The position numbers and the translations under genes were made by a program. A DNA stretch of 64,000 nucleotides, from assembly GCF_006385685.1 (NCBI RefSeq), contig NZ_VFRP01000018.1, positions 1 to 64,000 on the forward strand, given 5' to 3'. This document shows, one piece after another, positions 35,707-44,693 of the stretch (position 1 is its first letter; the number at the start of each line of letters is the position of its first letter). The DNA comes from Amaricoccus solimangrovi (lineage in GTDB: Bacteria; Pseudomonadota; Alphaproteobacteria; Rhodobacterales; Rhodobacteraceae). The notes below the pieces were generated by a model. That model had not been told where the DNA came from. It saw only the letters and a program-made list of their open reading frames with translations, and did no database searches.

Positions 35707-35764
35707 AAAACCGGCATCACGTCAACAGCGCGAAACGCGACCGATTCCCTAGGGAGGATCACCA

Positions 35765-36787
35765 ATGCTGAATGTCGCTCTTCTGGGTGCTGGCCGGATC
35801 GGCCAGGTCCATGCCCGCGCCATCGCCGCCGACGGCGAAAGCCGTCTCGCGGCGGTGGCCGACGTGAACGCGGAAGCCGCCCGGTCGCTGGCGGCCGCGC
35901 ATGGCGCCGAGGCACGGACCGTCGAGGCGATCCTCGCCGATCCGGCGATCGACGCGGTGCTGATCGCGAGCTCGACCGACACCCACGCCGATCTCATCGA
36001 GCGCGCCACCGCCGCCGGCAAGGCGGTGCTCTGCGAGAAGCCGGTCGATCTCTCGCTCGCCCGCGCCGAGGTCTGCCTCGAGGCGGTGGCGAAGTCCGGG
36101 CGGCCGGTGATGATCGGCTTCAACCGCCGCTTCGACCCGGATTTCGCCCGGCTCAAATCCGCCTTCGACGCGGGCGAGATCGGCGCGGGCGAGATGCTCG
36201 CGATCACCTCCTTCGACCCGGCCCCGCCGCCGGCGAGCTACATCAGGGTCTCGGGCGGGCTCTTCCGCGACATGATGATCCACGATTTCGACATGGCCTG
36301 CTGGATCTTCGGCGGCGCGCCGGAGCGGGTGAGCGCGGTCGGAACCTCGGTGGTCGATCCCGCGATCGGCGCGGCGGGCGATGTCGACACCGCCGTGGCG
36401 ACCCTCACCTGGGCCGATGGCCGGGTCGCGGTGATCCGGAACAGCCGCCGCGCGGTCTATGGCTACGATCAGCGGGTGGAGCTCCTCGGCTCCGAAGGGC
36501 TGCTCGCGGCGAAGAACGTGCTCGAGAGCACCGTCGAGAAGATCACCGCGGCCGGCACGCTCTCGGCGAAGCCGGAATACTTCTTCCTCGAACGCTATGC
36601 CCGCGCCTACGCCGCCGAATGGCGCGCCTTCGTCGCGGCCGTCGCGGAGGGCGCGGCGATGCCGGTGACGCTCGGCGAGGGGGTGGCGGCGCTCGCCTGC
36701 GCCGAGGCGGCGACGCGCTCGGCCGCGCGCGGCGCGACGGTCGCGCTCTCCGAGGTCCTGGGGCGCGAGGTCGAACATGCGGCGTGA
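35765..36787 (+). CDS. Gfo/Idh/MocA family dehydrogenase, inositol dehydrogenase-like
   Basis: A 340-residue NAD(P)-dependent sugar/polyol dehydrogenase. The Rossmann motif is ALLGAGRIGQVHARAIAADG, the catalytic Lys is in LCEKPVDLSLARAE (EKP), and the C-terminal domain has GGLFRDMMIHDFDMACWIFG with the Asp and His of the active site (DMxxHDFDMxxW). This is typical of myo-inositol 2-dehydrogenase (IolG) and close relatives. ATG 35765 follows GGGAGGATC. It overlaps the next gene by 11 bases and lies under the LacI operators, so the operon probably oxidises a sugar or cyclitol; the exact substrate is not shown. Confidence 0.88.
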   Translation: MLNVALLGAGRIGQVHARAIAADGESRLAAVADVNAEAARSLAAAHGAEARTVEAILADPAIDAVLIASSTDTHADLIERATAAGKAVLCEKPVDLSLARAEVCLEAVAKSGRPVMIGFNRRFDPDFARLKSAFDAGEIGAGEMLAITSFDPAPPPASYIRVSGGLFRDMMIHDFDMACWIFGGAPERVSAVGTSVVDPAIGAAGDVDTAVATLTWADGRVAVIRNSRRAVYGYDQRVELLGSEGLLAAKNVLESTVEKITAAGTLSAKPEYFFLERYARAYAAEWRAFVAAVAEGAAMPVTLGEGVAALACAEAATRSAARGATVALSEVLGREVEHAA

Positions 36788-37604
36788 GATCGGCTGCTGC
36801 ACCTGGATCTTCGGCGGCGAGCCGCTGCCGGAGATGGCGGCGCGGATCGCCCGCGCCGGGCTCGACGGCGTCGAGCTCCATGGCGACATCGACGGGATCG
36901 ACCCGGCCGAGGCCGGCCGGGTTCTCGCCGAACACGGGCTCAGGGTCTTCTCGATCACGCCCGGCGACGCCGACATCTCGCATCCCGACCCGGCGATCCG
37001 CGAAGCGGCGCTCGACTACTACCGGCGGCTCACGGACTGGGCCGTGGCGCTCGGCCAGGGCGACGGCGCGCCCCGGATCTCCTGCCACGGGCTCGTGACG
37101 CGGATCCGCCCCGTTTCGAGCCAGGCGGAGGAGGACGCGCTGCTCGTCGAGAGCACCCGGGCGATCTGCGCCATGGCGGCGGCGAAGGGCCTGCCCGTCG
37201 TCTTCGAGATCCTGAACCGTTACGAGAGCCATCAGGTGCGCACCGTCGCGGAGGGGCTGCGCCTCCGCGACGCCGTCGGGGCGGAGAACCTGGGCCTGCT
37301 GCCCGACGCCTATCACATGAACATCGAGGAGGCGGATCCGGCGGCGGCGCTGCGCGCGGGCGGCGCGGCGATCGGGCTCTACCACGCGGCCGATTCCAAC
37401 CGGCAGGCGATCGGTGAGGGCCATACCGACTTCGCGCCCCAGATCGCCGCGCTCGACGCGATCGGCTACGCCGGTCCAGTCATCATCGAGCCGGCGGCGC
37501 CCGGCCCGGATCCGTTCAACACCGACAAGGGCGAGGGTTTCCGCGACGTGCTCGAAACCCAGCTCCGGACTTCGGCCGAGGCGCTGCGCGCGCTCGGAAG
37601 CTGA
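36777..37604 (+). CDS. Sugar phosphate isomerase/epimerase family (TIM barrel)
   Basis: A 275-residue xylose-isomerase-like TIM-barrel protein. Metal-site residues are visible in VVFEILNRYES (Glu), LGLLPDAYHMNIEE (Asp and His), LYHAADSNRQAIGEGH (His) and GPVIIEPAAP (Glu). Relatives include IolE/IolI-type dehydratases/isomerases and ketose 3-epimerases. It overlaps the dehydrogenase gene by 11 bases and is followed by a solute-binding protein, so it belongs to the same catabolic operon. The specific substrate cannot be told from the sequence. Confidence 0.85.
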   Translation: MRREIGCCTWIFGGEPLPEMAARIARAGLDGVELHGDIDGIDPAEAGRVLAEHGLRVFSITPGDADISHPDPAIREAALDYYRRLTDWAVALGQGDGAPRISCHGLVTRIRPVSSQAEEDALLVESTRAICAMAAAKGLPVVFEILNRYESHQVRTVAEGLRLRDAVGAENLGLLPDAYHMNIEEADPAAALRAGGAAIGLYHAADSNRQAIGEGHTDFAPQIAALDAIGYAGPVIIEPAAPGPDPFNTDKGEGFRDVLETQLRTSAEALRALGS

Positions 37605-37667
37605 GGCGACAGGGCCACCGGCGTCCGCGCCGGCGGCCGATCAATCCAGAAACAAGGGGAGGCTACC

Positions 37668-38633
37668 ATGACCATCCGCATCCCGCGCTCGCGGGCCCTG
37701 TCGGCCTGCGCGCTCGCGCTCGGCGCCACGCTGCTCGGCACCGCCGCCTCGGCGCAGCCGATCGGCGTCACCATCGCCGAGTTCAACGACAACTTCCTCA
37801 CACTGCTGCGCAACGGCATGGCCGAATACGCGCAGAAGGAGGGCGTCGAGCTCGTGGTCGAGGACGCGCAGCGCGACATCGGCAAGCAGCTGAGCCAGAT
37901 CCAGAACTTCACCGCATCGGGCGCGCAGGCGATCATCGTCAACGCGGTCGACACCGACGCGACGGTGGCGATGAGCCAGGTGGCGGAGGCGGCGGGCATC
38001 CCGCTCGTTTATGTCAACTACGAGCCGGTCAACGTCGATACGCTGCCGCCGAACCAGGCCTTTGTCGCCTCGGACGAGAAGGAATCGGGCACGCTCGAGA
38101 CGAAGGAGGTCTGCCGCCTCCTCAAGGAACAGGGCAAGGGCGAGGGCGCCCGGGTGCTGGTGCTGATGGGCGAGCTCTCGAGCTACACCTCGCGCCAGCG
38201 CACCCAGGACATCCACGACGTGATCGCCACGCCCGAATGTTCCTTCATGACCATCGCCGAGGAGCAGACCGCGAACTGGCAGCGCGCCCAGGCGCTCGAC
38301 GTGATGACGAACTGGCTCTCGGGCGGGGTCGCGTTCGACGCGGTGATCGCCAACAACGACGAGATGGCCATCGGCGCGATCCAGGCGATGAACGCGGCCG
38401 GGATCCCGAAGGACAAGGTGGTGGCCGGGATCGACGCGACCCAGGACGGGCTCGCGGCGATGGCGGCGGGCGATCTCGACGTGACCGTGTTCCAGGACGC
38501 GAAGGGCCAGGGCGAGGGGGCCATCGCCACCGCGCTCAGGCTCGTCAGGGGAGAACCGGTCGAGCAGAAGGTCTATATCCCCTTCGAACTGGTCACACCC
38601 GCGACGATGGAGAAATACCGCGCGCTGAACTGA
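37668..38633 (+). CDS. Sugar ABC transporter substrate-binding protein
   Basis: A 321-residue periplasmic binding protein of the ribose/inositol (RbsB-like) family. The signal peptide is ALSACALALGATLLGTAASA with cleavage before QPIGV. The mature domain has VTIAEFNDNFLTLLRNGM, NAVDTDATVAMSQVAEAAGI and NNDEMAIGAIQAMNAAGIPK, the family hinge region. ATG 37668 has GGGGAGG upstream. Unusually, no ATP-binding or permease gene follows; the next gene is a divergent Lrp regulator. The uptake system therefore needs components elsewhere, or the operon was cut short here. Confidence 0.9.
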   Translation: MTIRIPRSRALSACALALGATLLGTAASAQPIGVTIAEFNDNFLTLLRNGMAEYAQKEGVELVVEDAQRDIGKQLSQIQNFTASGAQAIIVNAVDTDATVAMSQVAEAAGIPLVYVNYEPVNVDTLPPNQAFVASDEKESGTLETKEVCRLLKEQGKGEGARVLVLMGELSSYTSRQRTQDIHDVIATPECSFMTIAEEQTANWQRAQALDVMTNWLSGGVAFDAVIANNDEMAIGAIQAMNAAGIPKDKVVAGIDATQDGLAAMAAGDLDVTVFQDAKGQGEGAIATALRLVRGEPVEQKVYIPFELVTPATMEKYRALN

Positions 38634-38731
38634 CGGGCGGGGCCGGAAGGTTCCCCCGGTCCGGCCTCGCCGCGGGGCACGCCGGGCCGGAGGGAATCGG
38701 CGCCGTTTCCGGCGCCCCGGTCACGGGCGGG

Positions 38732-39205
38732 TCAGAGCCGCCCCTCCTTCACCGACTGCATCGCCACGGAGGTCGAGGTGCTGGCGACATGCGGCAGGCT
38801 CGAGATCTTCTCGCCCAGCACCTGCCGGTAGCGCCGGATGTCCGAGGTCCGGACCTTGAGCAGGTAGTCGAACCGCCCGGCGATCATGTGGCATTCCTCG
38901 ATCTCGGTGATCTTGCGCGCCATGGCGTTGAATTCCTCCAGCGCCCGTTCGCGCGTGTCCGAGAGCTTGACCTCGACGAAGGCCACGTGGTCGAGGCCGA
39001 GCTTCGCGGGATTGAGGATCGCCCGGAAGCCTTCGATGTAGCCCTCGTCGATGAGCCGCCTCAGCCGGACCTGACACGGCGTCTTGGACAGCCCGACATG
39101 GCTGGACAGGTCGGTCACCGTCATCCGCCCGTCCCTTGCCAGGGTCTCCAGGATCCGGCGATCGAACTGATCCAGGGGCTCCGGATCATGCGCTGCTCTG
39201 GCCAA
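38732..39205 (-). CDS. putR: Lrp/AsnC family regulator of proline catabolism (PutR-like)
   Basis: A 157-residue Lrp-type regulator. The winged helix reads LDQFDRRILETLARDGRMTV with TDLSSHVGLSKTPCQVRLRR, then the RAM domain with FVEVKLSDTRERALEEFNAM, and IAGRFDYLLKVRTSDIRRYR. I choose a TTG start at 39205 because GGGAGG lies six bases upstream (GATGGGAGGCAGAC before TTG); the frame extends to an ATG at 39310 but that part is not protein-like. Lrp-type PutR proteins activate putA in response to proline in alphaproteobacteria. Here it lies just after putA on the same strand side, with the two 3'/5' ends 140 bases apart, which suggests the same role. Confidence 0.85.
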   Translation of the reverse strand: MARAAHDPEPLDQFDRRILETLARDGRMTVTDLSSHVGLSKTPCQVRLRRLIDEGYIEGFRAILNPAKLGLDHVAFVEVKLSDTRERALEEFNAMARKITEIEECHMIAGRFDYLLKVRTSDIRRYRQVLGEKISSLPHVASTSTSVAMQSVKEGRL

Positions 39206-39344
39206 GTCTGCCTCCCATCGAACCAATTGGCGATCAGGATACCTATTGCGCGCGACGGACAAGGCGAGTCCCGGCCGCTGCCACCCGGAGGCGATCTTCG
39301 CCTTCATCACCTCCCCGGACGAGGTCGTCCTCCTCTTCGATGGA

Positions 39345-42300
39345 TCAGCCGATCGCCATCAGGCTGGCGTTGCCGCCGGCGGCGGTGGTGTTGATCGAGA
39401 GCGACACTTCCTCGAGCAGCCAGCTCAGGCACCAGGCCTCGGGTCCGCGCCGGGCGATCTCCTCCGCCGGGGCGGCCTGGGTCAGGACGAGCGGGCCGGG
39501 AAGCTCCGCGATCCGCGCCGTCATCGCGGCCACGCGCTCGGGCCCGCCCTCGATCAGCGCGCCGGCGAAGGGGCCGGCGGCGGCCCAGTCGGTGGCGGTG
39601 GCGACGCGGGCCGCGACCCGGGGCGGCAGGCCCGCGCGCGCCGCGTCGAACCCGGCCGCGCCGATCACCACCTCGTTGCCGGTCGCGAGCGCGGCGGAGA
39701 GCTGGGCGCGGAGCCCGGCCTCGGTCTCGGGCAGGAGCAGCACCCGGCCGCGCGGGTGCAGCGTGTAGAGGTTGCGCTCCCCGACCGGCCCCTGGAGTTC
39801 GACCGAGAGACCGAGCGTCGAGGCGCCGCCCGCCTCACGCGCCGCCTCCGCCGCCCCGGCCGCGCCGGCGGCCTCGAGCCAGGCGGCGTAGTCGAGCAGG
39901 GCGGCGTCGGTCTCGCAGGAGGCGTGGCGCCGGGGCAGCGGCGCCTCCGTCACGAGCCGGCCGAGATAGAGCGGCCCGCCCGCCTTCGGCCCCGTCCCCG
40001 AGAGGCCCCGTCCGCCGAAGGGCTGCACGCCGACGACCGCGCCGATGATGTTGCGGTTCACGTAGAGGTTGCCCGCCTTCACCCGGTCCATCACCCGCGC
40101 GATCGTCTCGTCGAGCCGGGTGTGCAACCCGAAGGTCAGCCCGTAGCCGGTGGCATTGATCGCGTCGATCAGCCGCTCGGTATCGGCGCGGCGGTAGCGC
40201 AGCACGTGCAGCACCGGGCCGAACACCTCGCGCTCGAGGCTCGAGAGCGCGTCGATCTCGATGATCGTCGGCGGCACGAAAGTGCCCTGCTCCGCTTCCC
40301 CGGCGAGGCCGATCTGGGTGACCTTGAACCCCTTCCCGCGCATCTTCTCGACATGCGCGGTGATGATCCCCTTCGCCTCGGCGGTGATGACCGGGCCGAC
40401 GTCGACCGCGAGCCGGTCGGTCCGGCCGATCCGGAGCTCGTGGAGCGCGCCCCGCAGCATCGCGAGCGTGCGGTCCGCGACCTCCTCCTGCAGGCAGAGC
40501 ACGCGCAGCGCCGAGCAGCGCTGGCCGGCGGAATCGAAGGCCGAGGCGATCACGTCGCCCACCACCTGCTCGGCGAGCGCCGAGCTGTCCACGATCATCG
40601 CGTTCTGCCCGCCGGTCTCGGCGATCAGCGGCACCGGCTTGCCCTCCGCCGAGACCCGGCCGGCGAGTTCGCGCTGGATCAGCCGTGCCACTTCGGTCGA
40701 GCCGGTGAACATCACCCCGCCGATCTCCGGACAGGCCACCAGCGCCGCGCCGACCCGCCCGTCGCCGGGCAGGAGCTGAAGCGCGTCCGCGGGGATTCCG
40801 GCGGCATGCAGGATCCGGACCGCCTCGGCGGCGATGAGCGGCGTTTCCTCGGCGGGCTTGGCGAGCACCGGGTTGCCGGTGACGAGCGCGGCCGCGACCT
40901 GGCCGGTGAAGATCGCGAGCGGGAAGTTCCAGGGCGAGACGCAGACCACCGGTCCGAGCGGGCGATGCGCGGCGCCGAGCGTCTCGCTCGCCTCGTCGGC
41001 GTAGTAGCGCAGGAAGTCGATCGCCTCGCGCACCTCCGCGATCGCGTTCGGCGCGGATTTCCCCGCCTCGCGCATGATGAGCCCCATCAGCGTCCCGATA
41101 CGCTCCTGCAGCGCGTCGGCGGCGCGGCGCAGCATCGCGGCGCGCTCGACGGGGGCGACGGCGGCCCAGGCCGGCGCGGCCGCGAGGGCCGTCGCGACGG
41201 CGGAGGCGGCCTCGGCCGGATCGGTCTCGATCACCCGCCCCACCAGGTCGCGGTGATCGCCGGGATTGCGCACCTCGCGCGTCTCGCCCGCGCCGGAGGG
41301 CGGCGTGGCACTCCAATCCATCGCGACGCTCGCCTCCAGCGCCTCGGAGAGGCGCGCGAGCACGGTCTCGTCCGAGAGGTCGAGCCCGGCGGAATTCGGC
41401 CGTGTCGCGTAGATGTCGCGCGGAAGCGCGATCTCGTCATGCGGCCGGCCCGGCTCCGCCATCGCCTTCACCTGTTCGGCGGGATCGGCGATCAGATCGT
41501 CGATCGAGACTTCGGGATCCGAGATCCGGTTCACGAAGGAGGAATTGGCGCCGTTCTCGAGCAGGCGGCGCACCAGATAGGCGAGCAGCGTCTCGTGGGT
41601 GCCGACGGGGGCGTAGATCCGCGCCGGGCGGCCGAGCTTGCCCGGGCCCACGACCTCCTCGTAGAGCGGCTCGCCCATGCCGTGCAGGCACTGGAATTCG
41701 TAGTCGCCAGTCTGGAATTCCGGCCCGGCGAGTTCGTAGATCGTCGCCAGCGTCTGCGCGTTATGCGTCGCGAACTGCGGGAAGACCGCGTCGCGCGCGT
41801 CGAGGAGCTTGCGCGCGCAGGCGATGTAGCTGACGTCGGTATGGATCTTGCGGGTGTAGACCGGGAAGCCGGGCAGACCGTCGACCTGGGCGCGCTTGAT
41901 CTCGGCGTCCCAGTAGGCGCCCTTGACGAGGCGCACCATGATCCGGCGCGCGGAGCGGCGCGCGAGGTCGATGATGAAGTCGAGCACGTAGGGGCAGCGC
42001 TTGCCATAGGCCTGGACCACGAAGCCCATGCCGTTCCAGCCGGCGAGATCGGGGTCGAGGCAGAGGCTCTCGAGCAGGTCGAGCGAGAGTTCGAGCCGGT
42101 CGGCCTCCTCCGCGTCGATGTTGAGCCCGATGTCGAAGCTCTTCGCAAGGAGCGCCAGCGCCTTCACGCGCGGCAGGAGCTCGTCCATCACCCGGCCGGC
42201 CTGGGCGCGGGCGTAGCGCGGATGCAGCGCCGAGAGCTTGATCGAGATGCCCGGACCCTCGTGGACGCCGCGCCCGGCCGAGGCCGCGCCGATCGCCCGG

Positions 42301-43025
42301 ATCGCGGTCTCGTAGTCGCGGCGGTAACGCTCCGCGTCCTCCGCCGTGGTCGCCGCCTCGCCCAGCATGTCGTAGGAATACCGGAAGCCCTTCGCCTCGA
42401 GCGGACGCGCGCGTTTGAGCGCCTCCTCGATCGTCTCGCCGGTGACGAACTGCTCGCCCATCATCCGCATCGCCATGTCGACGCCGCGCCGGATCACCGG
42501 CTCGCCGGCGCGCGCGATCAGCCGCGTGAGCGCCGACGAGAGGCCGCGGTCGTTGACCGTGCCGGTGAGCCGGCCGGTCACGACCAGGCCCCAGGTCGCG
42601 GCGTTGACGAAGAGCGACTTCTGGCCGCCGAGATGCGCCTTCCAGTCGCCATGGGCGATCTTGTCGCGGATGAGCGCGTCGCGCGTCGCGGCGTCGGGGA
42701 TCCGGAGCAGCGCCTCGGCGAGACACATCAGCGCCACGCCCTCCTGACTCGACAGCGCGTATTCCGCCACCAGCCCCTCGACGCCCGATCCCCTGTGCTT
42801 CGCGCGGAGCGCCTCGATCAGCTCCCGCGCGGTCTTCGCCACCCGCGCGCCCGTCACCGGATCGAGCGTCGCCGCCGCGACCAGCGGCGGCAGGCAGTCG
42901 CGCTCCGGCGCGCGGTAGGCGGCGGTGATCGCCGCCCTGAGCGGGTCCGCCGGCCGGATCGGCGGCGCGAAGTCGGCGAAGGGCGTGGCGGAGAGCGGGA
43001 GGGGGTCGGTGACGAGCATGGCCAT
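39345..43025 (-). CDS. putA: Bifunctional proline dehydrogenase / P5C dehydrogenase
   Basis: A 1226-residue PutA that oxidises proline to glutamate in two steps. The proline dehydrogenase barrel (about 90-480) has GISIKLSALHPRYARAQAGR, LNIDAEEADRLELSLDLLES, VRLVKGAYWDAEIK and AYLVRRLLENGANSSFVNRI. The aldehyde dehydrogenase part (about 570-1060) has CVSPWNFPLAIFTGQVAAAL, LIAETGGQNAMIVDSSALAE (Glu) and SAFDSAGQRCSALRVLCLQE (Cys). No ribbon-helix-helix domain precedes, so it does not repress its own gene as in E. coli; the Lrp-type regulator takes that role. The start is uncertain: ATG 43025 or 43019 is most family-like. It overlaps nothing. Confidence 0.94.
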   Translation of the reverse strand: MAMLVTDPLPLSATPFADFAPPIRPADPLRAAITAAYRAPERDCLPPLVAAATLDPVTGARVAKTARELIEALRAKHRGSGVEGLVAEYALSSQEGVALMCLAEALLRIPDAATRDALIRDKIAHGDWKAHLGGQKSLFVNAATWGLVVTGRLTGTVNDRGLSSALTRLIARAGEPVIRRGVDMAMRMMGEQFVTGETIEEALKRARPLEAKGFRYSYDMLGEAATTAEDAERYRRDYETAIRAIGAASAGRGVHEGPGISIKLSALHPRYARAQAGRVMDELLPRVKALALLAKSFDIGLNIDAEEADRLELSLDLLESLCLDPDLAGWNGMGFVVQAYGKRCPYVLDFIIDLARRSARRIMVRLVKGAYWDAEIKRAQVDGLPGFPVYTRKIHTDVSYIACARKLLDARDAVFPQFATHNAQTLATIYELAGPEFQTGDYEFQCLHGMGEPLYEEVVGPGKLGRPARIYAPVGTHETLLAYLVRRLLENGANSSFVNRISDPEVSIDDLIADPAEQVKAMAEPGRPHDEIALPRDIYATRPNSAGLDLSDETVLARLSEALEASVAMDWSATPPSGAGETREVRNPGDHRDLVGRVIETDPAEAASAVATALAAAPAWAAVAPVERAAMLRRAADALQERIGTLMGLIMREAGKSAPNAIAEVREAIDFLRYYADEASETLGAAHRPLGPVVCVSPWNFPLAIFTGQVAAALVTGNPVLAKPAEETPLIAAEAVRILHAAGIPADALQLLPGDGRVGAALVACPEIGGVMFTGSTEVARLIQRELAGRVSAEGKPVPLIAETGGQNAMIVDSSALAEQVVGDVIASAFDSAGQRCSALRVLCLQEEVADRTLAMLRGALHELRIGRTDRLAVDVGPVITAEAKGIITAHVEKMRGKGFKVTQIGLAGEAEQGTFVPPTIIEIDALSSLEREVFGPVLHVLRYRRADTERLIDAINATGYGLTFGLHTRLDETIARVMDRVKAGNLYVNRNIIGAVVGVQPFGGRGLSGTGPKAGGPLYLGRLVTEAPLPRRHASCETDAALLDYAAWLEAAGAAGAAEAAREAGGASTLGLSVELQGPVGERNLYTLHPRGRVLLLPETEAGLRAQLSAALATGNEVVIGAAGFDAARAGLPPRVAARVATATDWAAAGPFAGALIEGGPERVAAMTARIAELPGPLVLTQAAPAEEIARRGPEAWCLSWLLEEVSLSINTTAAGGNASLMAIG

Positions 43026-43403
43026 TCCGCGAACAGGGGATGAGGGTACGGATGCCGCTCGCCTCGCAGGCGCCGGCGATGTGATCGAGAGCGATACGAT
43101 AGGCCGCGGCGTGGCAGTCGCGCAATTCCCGCCGCTCGCGCCGCCATCGGCGCTCCCGGGATCGGCGGGCGGGACATCCCGCGGTCGTATGACAGGTTCC
43201 ATGGCGGACGCGCACCCTTTCGCATCGAGCGGACGCGGATAGACCTATCATCTCGGGGAAGGTCTGTGTTCCCTAAGATGGGGGATAATCCTTTCTCTTT
43301 CTCCTCATATGGCGCGCAGGATGGCCGAAGCGGGTGCGCTTCGGCGATTTTGAGGTCAAAACGACCGGGCGGGCCACCCTGGCCCGCCCGGGCCGAGCCG
43401 GTG
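43026..43403. other. Intergenic region between putA and esterase genes
   Basis: No gene is seen. A hairpin CCGAAGCG-GGTG-CGCTTCGG (43325-43344) is followed by CGATTTTG on the plus strand, and the terminator of the esterase gene lies at 43365-43391. The putA promoter should lie around 43030-43230, not recognisable. Confidence 0.4.
43365..43391 (-). terminator. Rho-independent terminator after esterase 1
   Basis: A perfect 12-bp stem CCGGGCGGGCCA / TGGCCCGCCCGG with a CCC loop, followed on the minus strand by TCGTTTT, 12 bases past the esterase stop. Confidence 0.8.
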
Positions 43404-44543
43404 TCAGGGAAGCGGCGGGCGGCGCTGCCGGGCGGTCAGGCGGTGCCGGAGGAAGAAGCGCAGCATCTCGCGCGAGGCATCGGGGCCGGCGGGATCGGTG
43501 TAGCTGCCCGAGGGATGGCCGCCCGACCAGGCATGTCCCGCTTCCTCGATCACCCAGTGCTCGCACCGGGGCTTGCCGTTCGCCGCGCGGTGGATCGTCA
43601 CGCGGTAGTCGCGCCCGCCCGCCGTCCGGCCGGTCTTCTCGACGCGGGCGAGCCGGGGATGGACGGCGAGGGTCCGCGCCTCGACGAAGCGGCCGTTGCG
43701 GGGGTGGACCACCGCGTCGGCCGCGCCGTGGAAGATGATGGTCGGGACCGCCGCGGCCGGCCGGTCGCCCGGAGCGCCGTGGCGCATGGCGAGGAAGGCC
43801 GAGGCCGCGTTATGCGCCGCCCCGGCCGGAACGCCGGAATGGACGCCCGCGGCGGCGAAGAGATCGGGATAGGCGCCGGCGATCACATGCGCCGCCGAGC
43901 CGCCGGCGGAGAGGCCCGCGATATAGACGCGCGCGGGATCGACGGGATGATCGCGCAGGATGGTCCGGACGATCCCCGCGATCAGCGCGGGCTCGCCGGC
44001 CCCCCGGATCTGGTCGCCGCGCAGGAACCAGTTCCAGCACCGGCCCGAATTCGCCTTCGTTGCCTGGGCGGGGTAGGCGACCAGGAAGCCGAATTCCTCG
44101 GCCAGCGCGTTCATCCGGGTACCGGCGGCGAAATCCTCGGGCGTCTGGCCGCAGCCATGCAGCATGACGACGAGTGGCATGGGCGCGGGCGCGGTATTCA
44201 GGGCCGCGGGAAGGTAGAGGCGATAGGATCGCTTGTCCCGGTCGTTCGCATGGGTCGCGAGCCGGAACGAGGCGCCGCGCGGCGCGCTGACCCGCGCGCG
44301 CGCCTTCGGCGGACGGGCGGGCATGCCCCCCGCCTCGATCCAGCGCAGGATCTCGGCCAGCCCGCCGCGGGGCTTCGCCGGCGCCGCCTTCGCCGGCTTG
44401 GGCCGGGCCGGGCTCGTCCGGGCGCGCGCCGGCCTGGTCTTGTCATCGGCGGGGGCGGGAAGGGATCCGGCCGCCGCGCGCGTCCGCGCCGGGATCACCG
44501 CCTTCGCCGCCCGGGCCGCCACGCGCTTGACAAGCTTCAACAT
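43404..44543 (-). CDS. PHB depolymerase family esterase (copy 1)
   Basis: A 379-residue alpha/beta-hydrolase of the PHB-depolymerase/feruloyl-esterase type. Catalytic Ser is in YIAGLSAGGSAAHVIAG, Asp in IIFHGAADAVVHPRNG, and His in HAWSGGHPSGSYTDPAGP; the oxyanion segment is VVMLHGCGQTPEDFAAGTRM. Residues 1-75 are low-complexity Ala/Pro/Arg/Lys (AKAVIPARTRAAAGSLPAPA), without a clear signal peptide, so it may be cytoplasmic or granule-associated. I use ATG 44543, preceded by GGGTGG; a GTG two codons earlier is an alternative. It is the third gene after the ribbon-helix-helix regulator and a paralogue. Confidence 0.85.
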   Translation of the reverse strand: MLKLVKRVAARAAKAVIPARTRAAAGSLPAPADDKTRPARARTSPARPKPAKAAPAKPRGGLAEILRWIEAGGMPARPPKARARVSAPRGASFRLATHANDRDKRSYRLYLPAALNTAPAPMPLVVMLHGCGQTPEDFAAGTRMNALAEEFGFLVAYPAQATKANSGRCWNWFLRGDQIRGAGEPALIAGIVRTILRDHPVDPARVYIAGLSAGGSAAHVIAGAYPDLFAAAGVHSGVPAGAAHNAASAFLAMRHGAPGDRPAAAVPTIIFHGAADAVVHPRNGRFVEARTLAVHPRLARVEKTGRTAGGRDYRVTIHRAANGKPRCEHWVIEEAGHAWSGGHPSGSYTDPAGPDASREMLRFFLRHRLTARQRRPPLP

Positions 44544-44693
44544 CGCCACCCTTTGCCACGACCGGAACCTGACGGCTCGTCCCCGCGGCCGGCGCGCCGC
44601 CGGGGGACGAGCCGCCGTCCGATTCTCTTAGCCCGAATCCGGCCCGGATCGCAGGGCCAAAAGCGCGGCGCGTCGGAGAGCGTGACCGGGAGT

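Noticed and set aside
39246-43043. 1265-codon open frame opposite putA
   Set aside because: Antisense shadow of putA; the putA frame holds the full PRODH and ALDH motifs.
43325-43344. Hairpin CCGAAGCG-GGTG-CGCTTCGG followed by CGATTTTG
   Set aside because: It looks like a plus-strand terminator but no plus-strand gene ends there, so I kept it only as part of the intergenic note.
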